From contig JXTB01000026.1 of assembly GCA_002914805.1 (NCBI GenBank), positions 55,784-119,783 on the forward strand: a stretch of DNA of 64,000 nt, written 5' to 3'. How positions within the stretch are numbered: position 1 is the stretch's first letter; every line of letters starts with the position of its first letter. A program made the translations under genes and the position numbers. Below the pieces are notes generated by a model that made no database searches, was not told where the DNA came from, and was given only the letters and a program-made list of their open reading frames with translations. Below are positions 25,801-36,900 of this stretch, in pieces. The stretch comes from Parasponia andersonii (lineage: Eukaryota > Streptophyta > Magnoliopsida > Rosales > Cannabaceae).

Positions 25801-27159
25801 CGAATGCATGCTCGATGGATTTTCTATATCCAGAAATTCACTTTCTCTCTCAAGCATAAGTCAGGATAATTAAACAAGGTTACTGATACATTGAGTCACC
25901 GAGTTATGTTACTAACTACTGTTCAAAATAAAATAATCGGTTTTGATTATTTGAAAGACTTATACGCTGATAATGAAGATTTCAAGGAAGAATGGGAAAA
26001 ATGCATTAATGAAGTTGCAAATAAACATCAAATACATGATGGTTTTCTATTCTTTGAAAATCGTTTATGTATTCCACGAGGATCTCTCAGAGAATATATC
26101 ATTCAAGAACTACACACAGGAGGGTTAGGAGGATATATGGGATGAGATAAAACTGTTTCATTAGTGGAAGCTCAATACTTTTGGCCACATCTTAAGCGTG
26201 ATGTCGAGAAATTTGTCAAGCGTTGTTATATATGCCAGACTGCAAAGGGACAAGCTCAAAACACTGGGTTGTACATACCACTTCCTATTCCTGATGTGCC
26301 TTGGGAAGATTTGTCCATAGATTTCATCTTAAGACTACCGCAAACACAAAAAGGTTTGGATTCTATCTTTGTTGTGGTAGATCATTTTTCAAAAATGGCT
26401 CATTTTATTCCCTGCAAGAAAACTTCAGATGTTACTCATATTGCTCAATTATTCTTTCAAGAGATTGTTCATCTGCATGGGTTACCAAGGACAATAGTCT
26501 CTGATCGTGATAGTAAATTCCTTAGTCATTTTTAGTGCACTTTGTGGAAGAGAATTGATACCACATTGCAATTTAGTAACACTTGTTATCCCCAAACAGA
26601 TGGACAAACTGAAGTCACTAATTGCATACTGGGCAACATTTTATGGTGCTTGATTAAAGAAAACCCAAGACAATGGGAGAATGTTCTACCACAAGCTGAG
26701 TTTGCTTACAACAATGTGCCAAATCGTTCCAGCGGTAAATCTCTATTTGAAATTATTTATATTCGTCCTCTATTGCATACTCTTGACTTGGTACCTTTAC
26801 CAAAACTTCCAGGGATGAGCATTATTGCTGATCATTTGATTAATAAGGCGATCAATATCCATGAAGAAGTGAAAAGAAAGTTAGAAGAGTCCACTATAAA
26901 ATACAAGGCTAACGCTGACAAGCACAAAAGATTCAAGACTTTCAAAGAGGGCGATTTTGTAATGGTTCTTTTACGTAAAGAAAGACTTCCAACAAGAGAA
27001 TACAATAAACTTAAGCAGAAGAAAATTAGCCCCTTACGTATTATTCAAAAGATTAATGATAATGCATATATCATTGATCTATCAAATAGCTACACAATTT
27101 CTAAGACCTTCAATGTTCAAGACCTGTACGAGTACCATGGACCGGAAGTCATACCTTGA
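22870..27159 (+). pseudogene. Decayed gag-pol region of the Ty3/gypsy fossil
   Basis: Recognisable in order: gag-like region (about 22.9-23.7 kb); a CCHC-like knuckle segment near 23.88 kb; aspartic protease block (LIIDSGGSENIVS, near 24.19 kb); reverse transcriptase (about 24.7-25.4 kb, with [14 protein letters not shown]); RNase H (about 25.5-25.9 kb, with FEVDCDASVIGVGAILSQ); and integrase (about 26.1-26.8 kb, with a zinc-binding part, IDFILRLP and PQTDGQTEV), then a C-terminal tail near 27.1 kb. I saw no clear chromodomain. The frame is broken repeatedly; nothing here is expected to be functional. Confidence 0.9.
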
Positions 27160-27179
27160 GCAACACGAGGACGAGTTTT

Positions 27180-27197
27180 TTTCAAGAGGGGGAGAAC
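27180..27197 (+). other. Polypurine tract of the fossil
   Basis: CAAGAGGGGGAGAA directly before the right LTR, the expected position for plus-strand priming. Confidence 0.8.
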
Positions 27198-27656
27198 CGA
27201 TGTAGTAGCCCACAACCAAATATCAGCCCACATCCATGACCCAAAGCTAAGGCCCAAAATTCCAAAACTAAATCTAATGAATATTCCATTGGTTGGTAGA
27301 ATACTTTTGTGTGTTAGGTATTGTAGACTTATTTATTTGAAATGTGTTATATTATTTAGCTTGTTTATTTGAAGAGTGAACAATTTGTTTATCTGAAGTA
27401 TGTTAGGTGAACAATTTAAGTATATTTGATTGGTAGGTGTTAGGTGTATGGTTGTAAGTTTCTTAGAATTATTTTATTGGATGGTTTAGATTAATCCTAA
27501 ACTTGTATAAATTGCCTCAATTGACAAGAGTTGTAATCATCTAATCTTCAATCAAATCTTAGTTTTCTCTTCTAAATTCTCTTTGAGAATTTTGTTTATT
27601 TATTTTCTCATTGTGAGAACGCAAATTAGAGCGAAATCTAGCAACCCACTACATCA
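27198..27656 (+). repeat. 3' LTR of the Ty3/gypsy fossil
   Basis: 459 bp, ending CTACATCA, the inverted match of the left LTR's start. Partner of the repeat at 21951-22409. Confidence 0.92.
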
Positions 27657-27661
27657 TAACT
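27657..27661. repeat. Target-site duplication, right (TAACT)
   Basis: TAACT directly after the 3' LTR, identical to the left copy. It lies within intron 3 of the LCB1 pseudogene, three bases short of the splice donor at 27664-27665. Confidence 0.9.
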
Positions 27662-28303
27662 TCACCTTTCCAACATAGGAGGTTGCAACCGCATTTCCTC
27701 AGTGATAGGTGGAATAAGGGGTTCCGGATGCTATCTCTCACATAGCTCATCTATTTCCTAGACAAAGGTACATTGACAAGTAAGGATGATCCCAACAAGA
27801 CAACCTCGTATTATACAAAAGCATTATACATCAAACCTTAAAACTTAGCGGAATAAGTATATGAAAAGCAAGCACAAAACACATACAAATACATGGCTAA
27901 TCTACAAATCCTATTGGATCAGAAAGTTGAAACTAGAACAGTTAACAAAGCTGTTTCCCCCTTTTTTCTTTTGCCCAAATCAACAAACAGACAAATCTCA
28001 TTCGTCAAAGGCCGGTTAGGAAGTTTATAACTATTCTGGACTAGGAAGAAAACGGTGACCACCGGAAGAAGAATTGCCATAAATAAATGCCCTTTATATA
28101 TATATATTGAAAAAAAAAATAGAAAGAGCTTGTCAGAATAAATATGGAGCACAACGAGAAAAAATGTAGCGCAAGCAAGGTACTATAGGAATGGAGAGGG
28201 TACCGCCAATATGCACTCCGAAAATAACAGCTCGAGCAGAGAGACCATGATCTAGACATTCTAAACTAGTACTGTTGACCATGTCCAATGCAGTCCACGC
28301 CAT

Positions 28304-29812
28304 TTTCCTTAATCTCAAGTACTTTGTTTGCAAAGAAGCTTTCAAATATTAGCCTTACTAATAAACAAGAACACATTAATTAGTCAAGTCAAGCCTTCTA
28401 GTCTTAGCACATTTTTTCTATATACTGTTACTAATATACTAATGTCAATGTGGTCAATATGTTGCTATTTAGTACAAACATTAATTAGAAGATTAATGCT
28501 ACCACCATAAGAGCATACATGTAGATTTGTTCTTGTAAATATGTATGTGCATGTAACTGAATGGATTTGGATCATAATATGCTATTGGAATTACGGTTTC
28601 TAAAGCCAGAGATATATATATATATATATATATACAAATATATTATCCACATAATATGTTTCCAATGATTCCATGGAACATTATTTTATTGAGAATGAGC
28701 ACAAAAGACAGTTGGAGAGCATGGAAGAAATTACTTGGGCATCAACTGGAGAAAGAGATGAGAGACGAGAGACTCTCGGTTTGGGACCAAAAACAGATAA
28801 ATAAAAAAGGAGAGATTAGAGAAGAGAAGAGGTGGGCAAGAGGACTCTTCTTCAATTATTTATTTATTTATTGTCTCCGCTCGCCAGTAATAGCAAAAGT
28901 TAGGGTCCTTCCAATCAAATCACGACACGTCTTCCACGTGGCCCCTTGATAGTTATCTTTCTTTTTGAAGTTTGAAAAGTCAAAACCCATAAAAATGCCT
29001 TTTTGCCCTTCCTTGGGTTTTAGCTGTAGAGAAGAACTCCTCTTCTTCTACCCTTTATTTTTATTTTCTTTTCGACCCTTTTGATTCTTGAAGCATACCA
29101 TCTCTGCCACTTGACTCAATAATTCAGTGTGAGTGGTTTTAGTCTCTGGCTTTTGTTTATAATTTAATTTCATTCTTCTATTGAGTTTGGGGCTAAACCT
29201 AGGTTTCTTATTTCTATTTTTTATTTTTGGGATTTAAATCCTAAGTTGTAAAGGTTTGAGTCCTTTTAGTACAGAGACCGTAAAAAAAAAAAAAAAAAAA
29301 AAAAAAAGAGCAAAGCACAAGATTGAAGAAAAAGAGTTTTGTTCTTTTATTAATTATTATAATTATAGGCCTTTGGTATAAAGGGCCGTGCTAAACTAAT
29401 TAGGCAAATCAAGTATAAAGCCTTAAAACCCTAAATCTGCTTCTCACGGTCTCGCAGGCTCTTTCTCCTCCGCCGTTGTTTGTGTTTGGAATTAGGTATG
29501 TTTAGAAATGGGTTTTGATTTAACAGATCCTAATCTTGTCTTAATATTTTTACTTCTTCAATTCATTGATGACTATGCATGAGGTTTTCTCCTTTTGAGT
29601 TTTGGAAAATTTAATTCTGCCCAAATTTATGTTCAAATAATATAAAATAGAGAGTACCCACAATGGGGTTAACTTGATAAGATTTTTTTTTCTAATTATT
29701 ATCATTATTATTTTTTTAAAAAAAAAAATTATTGAATTCATTGACTGAATTTGTAATGCTAGACACCTCTTCAATTTGATACAGTTGTCGTATAATTTTT
29801 CAACTTCCACTC
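28304..29812. other. Divergent spacer between the LCB1 pseudogene and RPB12
   Basis: Holds the old LCB1 promoter and the RPB12 promoter and leader. Seen: (TA)n at about 28613-28634; a CCACGTGG G-box at 28934-28941; a poly(A) run of about 25 at 29282-29307; GGGCC at 29383-29387; and a telo-box listed separately. The RPB12 5' UTR appears to be split, with donor TTAG|GTATG after 29495 and acceptor ACAG at 29781-29784. Confidence 0.5.
29425..29435 (+). promoter_or_regulatory. Telo-box upstream of RPB12
   Basis: AAAACCCTAAA, the plant telo-box, about 390 bases before the ATG and just upstream of the 5' UTR intron. It is near a GGGCC (site II-like) motif, a pairing often seen in plant genes for ribosomal and basal expression machinery. 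Confidence 0.6.
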
Positions 29813-32104
29813 ATGGATCCTCAGCCTGAACCCGTCACCTATATTTGTGGTGGTACGCTTAAAAATTATTATTTATTTTTATTTTGTTATGTGTATGTGT
29901 GTGGATTTCTAAGAGCTTTGCGATTTTGATTATTGTGGTTGTAGATTGTGGAATGGAGAACACTCTGAAGCCAGGTGATGTGATACAGTGCCGTGAATGT
30001 GGTTACCGTATCTTGTACAAGAAACGCACTCGCCGCAGTACGTTTTATTCTTTTTTTCTTTCTGTTATTTTTCTCTGGCTATGAAATTTAGATTCATTCA
30101 AATTGACGTATAGGCATAGCTTAAGCATTATAATCATTAGTTACACACACTTGCGCATATACGTGCAATATTGGTTAATATGTAGGACCATTTCCACAAA
30201 AATTTCAAACTTAATCTGTGTGAATGAATTTAGAAAACGAAGACATTTTGTAGCACAAAGGAAGACCATTAAGGTGAGTTTGAGTGTTTGGAAAGCAATG
30301 TACAGTTATAATGTTTTTGGATACAGTCTTAGGTTGACCTCAAATCCAATCTTTCTTTGGGTAAAGAAATTTGACCTCTTGCGGATTAATCTGAACCACT
30401 AAGGTACTTGGTTTGGCTTGGCCTTTTGAATTCTCATCATAAATTTGTTAGGGATATTTCCTTTTTATTGTATGCTCCTATATGGATGAATATGCTCAAT
30501 GTTGATCTGTTATGACCATGTGTTCCGTGTCATTCTCTGTCTTTCTGCACTGGTCTATTTTCCATTTTTTATTGTTCTTGGACACTGCTCCATCTGTAGT
30601 TCTATAATGAAGGATGCCTTTGCATCATTCATTATAGAGGCTCTAATCTAATATCTCTTGTAGGCTATTATGAGTACAAGAATTTTTTTTTTTCAAAAAA
30701 AAATCTAAATGTGCATGTAAATATACAATATTAAAGAAAGGTGTATTTGAGTTTATTCTAGTTTATATTTGGTCTCTGGTGCCTGTTGTGTGCCGATATA
30801 TAAAAGAGAATTCTTGATTCACAGTTCCTCTACCATGAAGTCATATATGACAAATAATGTAGCACCTCCTTTAGGGAACATACAATGGTGAAATAACTTC
30901 TTTCTGTCCTGTTAGAGATTGACCAGTGCTCAGCTACATCCCTCTAGACAGCTTACCATAGAAATTCATATTTAATCGTCAGTATGGGAATGCTGAGACA
31001 CTGTTGATCCGAAGCTTGCTGTGTTGTTTTCTTTGGTTTGCAAGATTTAATTGATCTGCTGCTGAAAATGGCACAAAAAGAGTGATTAGGTGCTTGCCGA
31101 TATGAGCTAAGAAAAATTTATATGGTGCATGTAGAACCATATCCTTTATGATGTTAACCATGTAATGTTGTAGCATGTTTCTATATATTAGCACTACCTA
31201 TTTTCATCCATCTTTAGCTTCATTTTTCATGCATCAAGACTACTTTTGATGTTAATTAAGTATTACCAAAAGGTTTTAACGAATTAGTTTTTCTTATTTG
31301 CCTTAAATTTATTTAAAGTATGGAGAAGATCTATTGGTTCTATTTAGATTGATTACTTTTAGCTCCTCACCCAACACCGTTGTGGCAAGCATTTTAAAAT
31401 AAGGATTTTGACATTGTAGTCAACTTTTATAAATGTGTTTCTGATTAGATACTATATAGGATTTTGATTGATTAATATTTGGGAGTGTGAAATTGATTTT
31501 GATCTGGAGAACTGTGGTTATTTTCTTGACTTAGTGTTGCTCCAACCTTCTCTTTCAGTTGTCTCTCCTCTCTCTATTCTCTTTTCATATGTTCTTCATA
31601 TTTGTACCCTATTCTCATAAGGTCTTACGTTAGCATTCTTGTGGAAAGTTTCTTGGTATTGCCATTCAATATTCATGCTAAAAATATCCACCGCAAAAAA
31701 ATTATTTGCTACCCTTCCCTTTATTTCAAACATTTGGAATTAAAAATGAGATCTTGGTAGGAAACACAAATTTATTTCTTGTAACGCGAAATCTATGTCT
31801 ATTTCTAAAGTTGTGCATCATTACTGGTTGCAAAGGTCACATGCTGTGGGATCCTGGTAGGAAACACAAATTTATTTCTTGTAACTCGAAATCGATATCT
31901 ATTTCAAAAGTTGTGCATCATAACTGGTTGCAACAGTTACACGCTGCTGCTGCTTTTTTTTTTTTCAACTTTCAAGTTCCGTGGGCCATTTTTAATCTTC
32001 AAGTTCATGGTCTATTATCATTTATATTTAGTGCTAGTTATAGTTCACTTATATAAGATGTTTAAACTGTTCTTGTTGCAGTTGTTCAGTATGAGGCACG
32101 CTGA
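29813..32104 (+). CDS. NRPB12: RPB12, shared small RNA polymerase subunit (3 exons)
   Basis: Zinc-binding subunit (RPABC4 type) shared by the nuclear RNA polymerases. Exons 29813-29852, 29945-30037 and 32082-32104 join (40+93+23 nt) into 51 residues, the usual plant length. Seen: N-terminus [16 protein letters not shown]; four zinc ligands C12, C15, C29 and C32 (CGDC and CREC); the basic stretch [12 protein letters not shown]; and the invariant end VQYEAR-stop. The last exon codes only the final seven and a half residues, 2 kb downstream. Introns are GT-AG and phases close. The 5' UTR seems to have its own intron. It converges with NOL6. Identification is very secure; the gene is too short for most open-frame cutoffs. 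Confidence 0.95.
31752..31950 (+). repeat. 100-bp tandem duplication in RPB12 intron 2
   Basis: Two adjacent copies with a period of 100 bases, each starting TGGTAGGAAACACAAATTTA (near 31756 and 31856). They differ at about ten positions, so the duplication is not recent. Confidence 0.85.
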
Positions 32105-33891
32105 AGAAAAGATTTGGGAAGAAATAGGCATGTACTGAGTTGAACTATAACTCAAAGTTCGTCCTGTCTCTATGCTTTGGTAGTGTTTGATTTCTTTCAG
32201 TAGTTCATATTTTAGGGCAAACAGAAAGACAATTCCTTGTATATCTTTAAAGTCGATGAATTGTTTTGTGCATTCGTCTGGGCAATGCTGGGATTGAAGA
32301 TGGGAACTCAGTTTGGTGTCTAATTTCTTTATAAATGTCATTGTGATTTCTTTTCATATTTTGTTGTCTCACTCCTATCCTCAACTTACCCATATAGCCG
32401 TCGATGGGATATTCTCCTACCTATTTGAGGGGAAGTCATGAAGTTTCTAACATTTTTCCCCCTTTTTGTGGAAATGATTGTGAGTGCCTCTCCTCTAATG
32501 AAGCATATTTTTTAGTTCAGTTTATATCTACTCTTTATTCGGTATTACCAAACAAATCGAACTGATAGCAGGCAAGGAGCTAATTGAAGAATCGTAGTTT
32601 TCTTCTAATTGTTGCTCGTTTTGAATTTTGATTGTGAAACTAGTTGAGAAGGTTTGTGGAACACGAGAATAGGAGTACCATATTGGGTGCTCTTGAAACT
32701 GATGTCGCTTATAAGAATGGTCACGAAGTGTAGTAGCTCTTGAGATCTGAGATGGGTGAGCTTAAAGAAAGCTCCAAAACGAAAGCAAGATGCATTCTTC
32801 TATACATGTATAAATATTTAGGTACAAGGTAGAAAGTAAATTAAACTATTCTTCTATAGGAAACCTTGGGTCGAAATCCTACAGCAAATCAGAGGCTCAC
32901 TACCATAAAAGAACATAGAAATAATAGTGAATAGAATAGAATGACAAAGTATTGTAATTGCCCCAAAGTGTTCGCAGAATAACCAGAGACTGTTAATAAT
33001 GTAAGGGTGTCACTTATTACTTCGCCTTTACTTTGTTATTTACAAGGTATTCGTACAAAACATCTTCCCAAAGTAACCCGAGTTTGAGCCATTATTAAAA
33101 ACATATCTGTCTCTCCACAATTGGGCATATGTACATCAAGAAAATTAAATGTTAGGTTGCAGAACTCAGAATTTTTGATCAGTCTACAGTTTTGGCAAAC
33201 TCTTTGGTTAACTTGAAAATTTTTATTTGGACCTGAAATTTTTATATGTTGTAGTACACGTCCCAACGTTTCCAAAGTAGCCAAATTTATAATTTATCGT
33301 AAAATTAAATGTTGAAATCTTGATATCGACACCAACATTTTCATTGCTATGGAGATCATCGCTTACATATTTTAACTAGACAAGAAGTGCCATAAATTCT
33401 ACAAAATCCCTATGTAATAACGTCAATATCAGAAGTGACATACAAATACGTGGTTGGTTTAGAATGACAATCACTTTGGTAATAATATACACGGCTCAAA
33501 TAAAAAACTGGCCTCACCAAAAGTGGTTTAGATGGTTAGATTTCGCACAACGTGCCACCAGTTTGGGAAGTCTTAGTTGGGACATTGACTTATATTGGAA
33601 TCTCACCAAGCCAATAATACAATTACATGAACAAAGGAGGTAGTGAAGCAAAATTTGCATCGCATAAACTCTTTCTGCTATTATATGTACACTAAACATC
33701 CGTCTAGCTATCTTTCCGATCTAAATTTCAAGAGGAAAAATGAAGAAGAAAAAAAAAACTATAGATTAAATAAGCAAATAAAACGATGAATAGAAAACAA
33801 AACTGATATTACGTCTGAGCCCGCCCTTTTGGGATGAGCGTTGACTGTTGAGAGAAGATGAATGAATACTCCTCACAAACCCTCAAAAAAT
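32105..33891. other. Convergent spacer between RPB12 and NOL6
   Basis: The 3' UTRs of both genes and AT-rich sequence. No open frame or element that I can support, apart from the short duplication at its right edge. Confidence 0.5.
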
Positions 33892-33944
33892 TTAGCTCGT
33901 TGGCCTAGGGGCTTTAAGAAGATGAATACTCCTCACAAACCCTT
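33858..33944. repeat. Short duplication at the NOL6 3' end
   Basis: AGATGAATACTCCTCACAAA and four more bases occur at about 33920-33944, inside the last NOL6 coding exon, and again, with a 4-bp ATGA-type expansion, at about 33857-33885 in the 3' UTR. The coding copy encodes the QGFVRSIHLL end of the protein. Confidence 0.75.
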
Positions 33945-36900
33945 GTCCGGCTTCACCAACACCTTTCAACACCTTGCTAGGATTTTTCTCTTTCTCGCCT
34001 GTGTCTTCCCGCTCTCGTTTCTGGAATATGTAAATTCAGGAATTAAAGATTTTAGTTATGTATGATTTGTTAATATGACTAATAATATGCATACAAGTAC
34101 AATTGACTAAAATTTGTTAACAAAGACAACTAATATGCAGACGAGTGAAATACAAAAATACATCTCATTGATAGGGTGTAGATACTGAACCTTTGAATTA
34201 TGCGTCCCCCATGTTACGCCAACAGCATCACCTCCCAGAGAATCATACCATAGCTTGAATGTACCGGAAAACTCCTCCTGCATACATTCATATAAGAAAA
34301 ATACAAGTCATAAAATACAATCGATGACACAAAGTTCAAAATATCAATGCACTCCTTGGTAATTAGCACTTGCCTTTAGATCCCCAAGAAGGCACCTCAA
34401 TGGATCAAAATCTACCAGTAGCTTATTTCTTACTTCCTCTGAGCTTCCTTTCAAGTCTCCAGGTAAGAGGAACGGATGGAAAATCTTGCTAGGATTTCCC
34501 CTTGCCACATACATCCCTGGCCAACAAATCCATATTGAGTTTCGAATAATAGAAGTTGAGAATAGCTTTTCCAAGATTGGGAACAGGCGAAAAATTGGGT
34601 AACCATGCCAATTCTGGTACCACTATAACATACCCTGTTTTAACTCGGATGGGAACAGAAGACGCTGGGGGTGAGGTAATTTATCTCTATGGAGAAGAAC
34701 CACTGCATCGAAGTTGTTCAAAGGAGTTCGAAAAAGACCCTGCAAGCGAAAAGTCCCATAGTAAGAATTATTTTATAGATATATAGAAATAGTCATGAAA
34801 AAAACAAGAGGACAGAACTTGACAAAGGCATCAATATTCACCTCCCATCTTAAAGAATCGCTATGATCCTCCAATACAAGTTTTGTCAACAAGTTTGCAC
34901 TGCTTCGAGCATAAGCTACCAGTCTCTTAAGCTCCTTTAATTCAACAAAATCCAAACATAAAATATACATTGAAGTGGGGGAAAGAAAAAGAACAGAGGC
35001 AAATAATAACAGCCGTATCTGTTCATACAAAAATTAGGCAGCATGTTTAAGCATTTAAATTTCAAATAGAGCCAACATGAACAACTTATTCTCATAAAGA
35101 AACTTCTACAAATCTGTTCTCAGTAAATTGTTCTTCTGCATGTTTAGCGGGGTTTACCAAGTCCGTATTATTTATTTGATATTATTAGATGAGACAGAAC
35201 ATTCCGTGGCTGTGAGTGACATTTGCTGAGAAACTAACTTTCAGTGGAATAAAAGGAAAAGAGTAGAGACCGGAAAGGTGAATTCTCTAGTTTAATGAAA
35301 ATGAGCAGAGACTTGAAAGCTGAATAGTTGATCAGGATCCAGACATGAACATTGAAAATTTTTTACACAGGAACAAAAAAAGTCATGCAGTTCAAGTAAA
35401 TCAGGATAACTAACCGATGAGTTTGGTGAGAATCTGGTCCAAGCCTCAGATGACCTGTCATAAACTGTAGCGACGAACATAGCATGTTCAATATCTTGTG
35501 TATTTGTCTCATACGTTTTTCTGGTCAACATAAAGTTCTCCTGAAAAAATTGTTGTATTCAGTGGTTAAAGGAAAAAAAAGGGGTTAAGAAGAAGATCGC
35601 AAAAGGAAGGGGCCAACAATAATATTTGATTTCTGGACAACAGAACTTACAGTTATCTCTTTCTCTCCATCACTACCCAAATCATTATTGATGTCAACAA
35701 CTAGTGGAGAAAAGGTCCAGTCATAGTCTGACAGTAGTCGTAGAAACCTGTTGAAAAAATTTCCATGCAGCACGGAGGACATAGTTAGCAAGGAGACAAT
35801 TGAAATGATTCCTAGCTGCAAGTAACGCTAGTAATTAATTGGCTTAAATTGGAAATAGAAAGGTCACCTCAAAAATCCAGTGATCCGTGAGCATGGAGCC
35901 TCATATGGTAAAGGCTTCAGAAAAAGATATGCAACCAAGAGCTCAATTGCCTCGTCCACCAAGCATGCCGAGAATAGATGTGAAGCAACCCATCGTTTTG
36001 CAAGCCTTCATATTAAACCAAACAAGATAAGTTGAGTCAGACTTCATTTAGAAGAAGAGGGGGAAAAAAAAAGGCTACTGGGATACTCAATTACCAATCG
36101 AAATTCTAACCTCACAACTGGCCCAAATACTGGAAAACGACCCTGTAGACCATTAACCATGCTCGAATGCTGGCTGCGAAAGAAAAGTTCCTCATCCATA
36201 GAGGAGACCCTCTTCACTTGATCACTTCCAGCTACATGCAAGTTCTCAAGGTCAGCACCAAAAAAGAAGAGTCAGATGAAAAAAACAAGATTAGCAAGCC
36301 AGACTTCTTACTTTCCCTTTTCAATAAACTCAGGCCTCTTTCATGCCAAATTTTAAGACGAAATGCATATCCAGACATGAGAACATCTACAGTATCCTCT
36401 GTAGCAGTACAGGTCATCCCCCAATTATCTTTAAGACTGCCATGAGAGTAACATTAGATTAAGCTTTTGGAAAATTGTAGAAAATGTAATCAATTTGGAA
36501 GCCTATACCTACCTTTGTCCAATTTTAAGAAGGAAGGCACATTTAGTTTTCTCAATTGCCACTTCATCCATAGGCCAGTTCCCAGAACCTTCCAACTAAA
36601 ATAAGACAAGCAACATTCAGATATTAATTAAAAGAATTCTATTTGTAAAAGTAAAAAGGATTAGTCAAGATAACTGGTCAATAAAAAATCATGCCTGGAT
36701 CATAACTTCCAGCGGCTGAATGCAGGAAGGAGTGAACCTAGATAGTCTAAGAACATCACCCTTTTCATTAGCCAGTGGATGAGGTTCAGGCGGGAAAACA
36801 GATGTAAACCTAAAAGCTGGAACAAGATACGGCATCAACCTTGACAGGTCAGCGGAGAGGCAAAGAAATAGCCATATAAAAAGTTTTACAGCATAAATTA

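Larger units (their letters stand above)
21951..27656 (+). mobile_element. Ty3/gypsy LTR retrotransposon fossil, nearly full length
   Basis: A 5706-bp element with two 459-bp LTRs, TAACT target duplications, a tRNA-type primer site just inside the left LTR and a purine tract just before the right LTR. LTR ends are inverted (TGATGTAG...CTACATCA, best kept on the outer ends). The internal order gag, zinc knuckle, protease, reverse transcriptase, RNase H, integrase places it in Ty3/gypsy. It sits antisense in intron 3 of the LCB1 pseudogene. The coding part is broken in roughly ten places, so it is a fossil. I counted by hand about 50 differences in 459 LTR positions, mostly transitions as expected from methylated DNA. 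With commonly used plant rates this means several million years (very roughly 4-9). Confidence 0.95.
19343..28303 (-). pseudogene. LCB1: LCB1 (serine palmitoyltransferase subunit 1) pseudogene, split by an LTR element
   Basis: LCB1 pairs with LCB2 in the ER to make 3-ketosphinganine, the first step of sphingolipid synthesis. Twelve exon remnants follow the plant LCB1 order: 28204-28303 (ARAVIFGVHIGG), about 28001-28092 (SYKLPNRPLT), 27666-27757 (EIDELCER), 21616-21709 ([17 protein letters not shown]), 21433-21505 (GVGSCGPRGFYGTI), about 21233-21310, 20931-21105 ([12 protein letters not shown]), about 20628-20761 ([11 protein letters not shown]), 20431-20526 ([15 protein letters not shown]), about 20108-20248, 19619-19746 and 19343-19522. 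Damage seen: a TAG where the family has Trp (27731-27733); a TAG for Tyr (21476-21478); a 5-bp GATAT duplication (20231-20240) that shifts frame; no GT donor after exon 2; lost acceptor before exon 10; exon 6 start unrecognisable; and a 5.7 kb retrotransposon in intron 3. LCB1 is essential in plants, so a working copy must lie elsewhere. Confidence 0.9.

Noticed and set aside
36245-36312. Apparent frame break in NOL6 between exons 17 and 18, suggesting a broken gene
   Set aside because: A GT-AG intron (GTAAGA to CATGTAG, 36232-36311) restores KRETGSDQVKRVSSMD, which aligns with the Arabidopsis protein as I recall it; the gene is intact.
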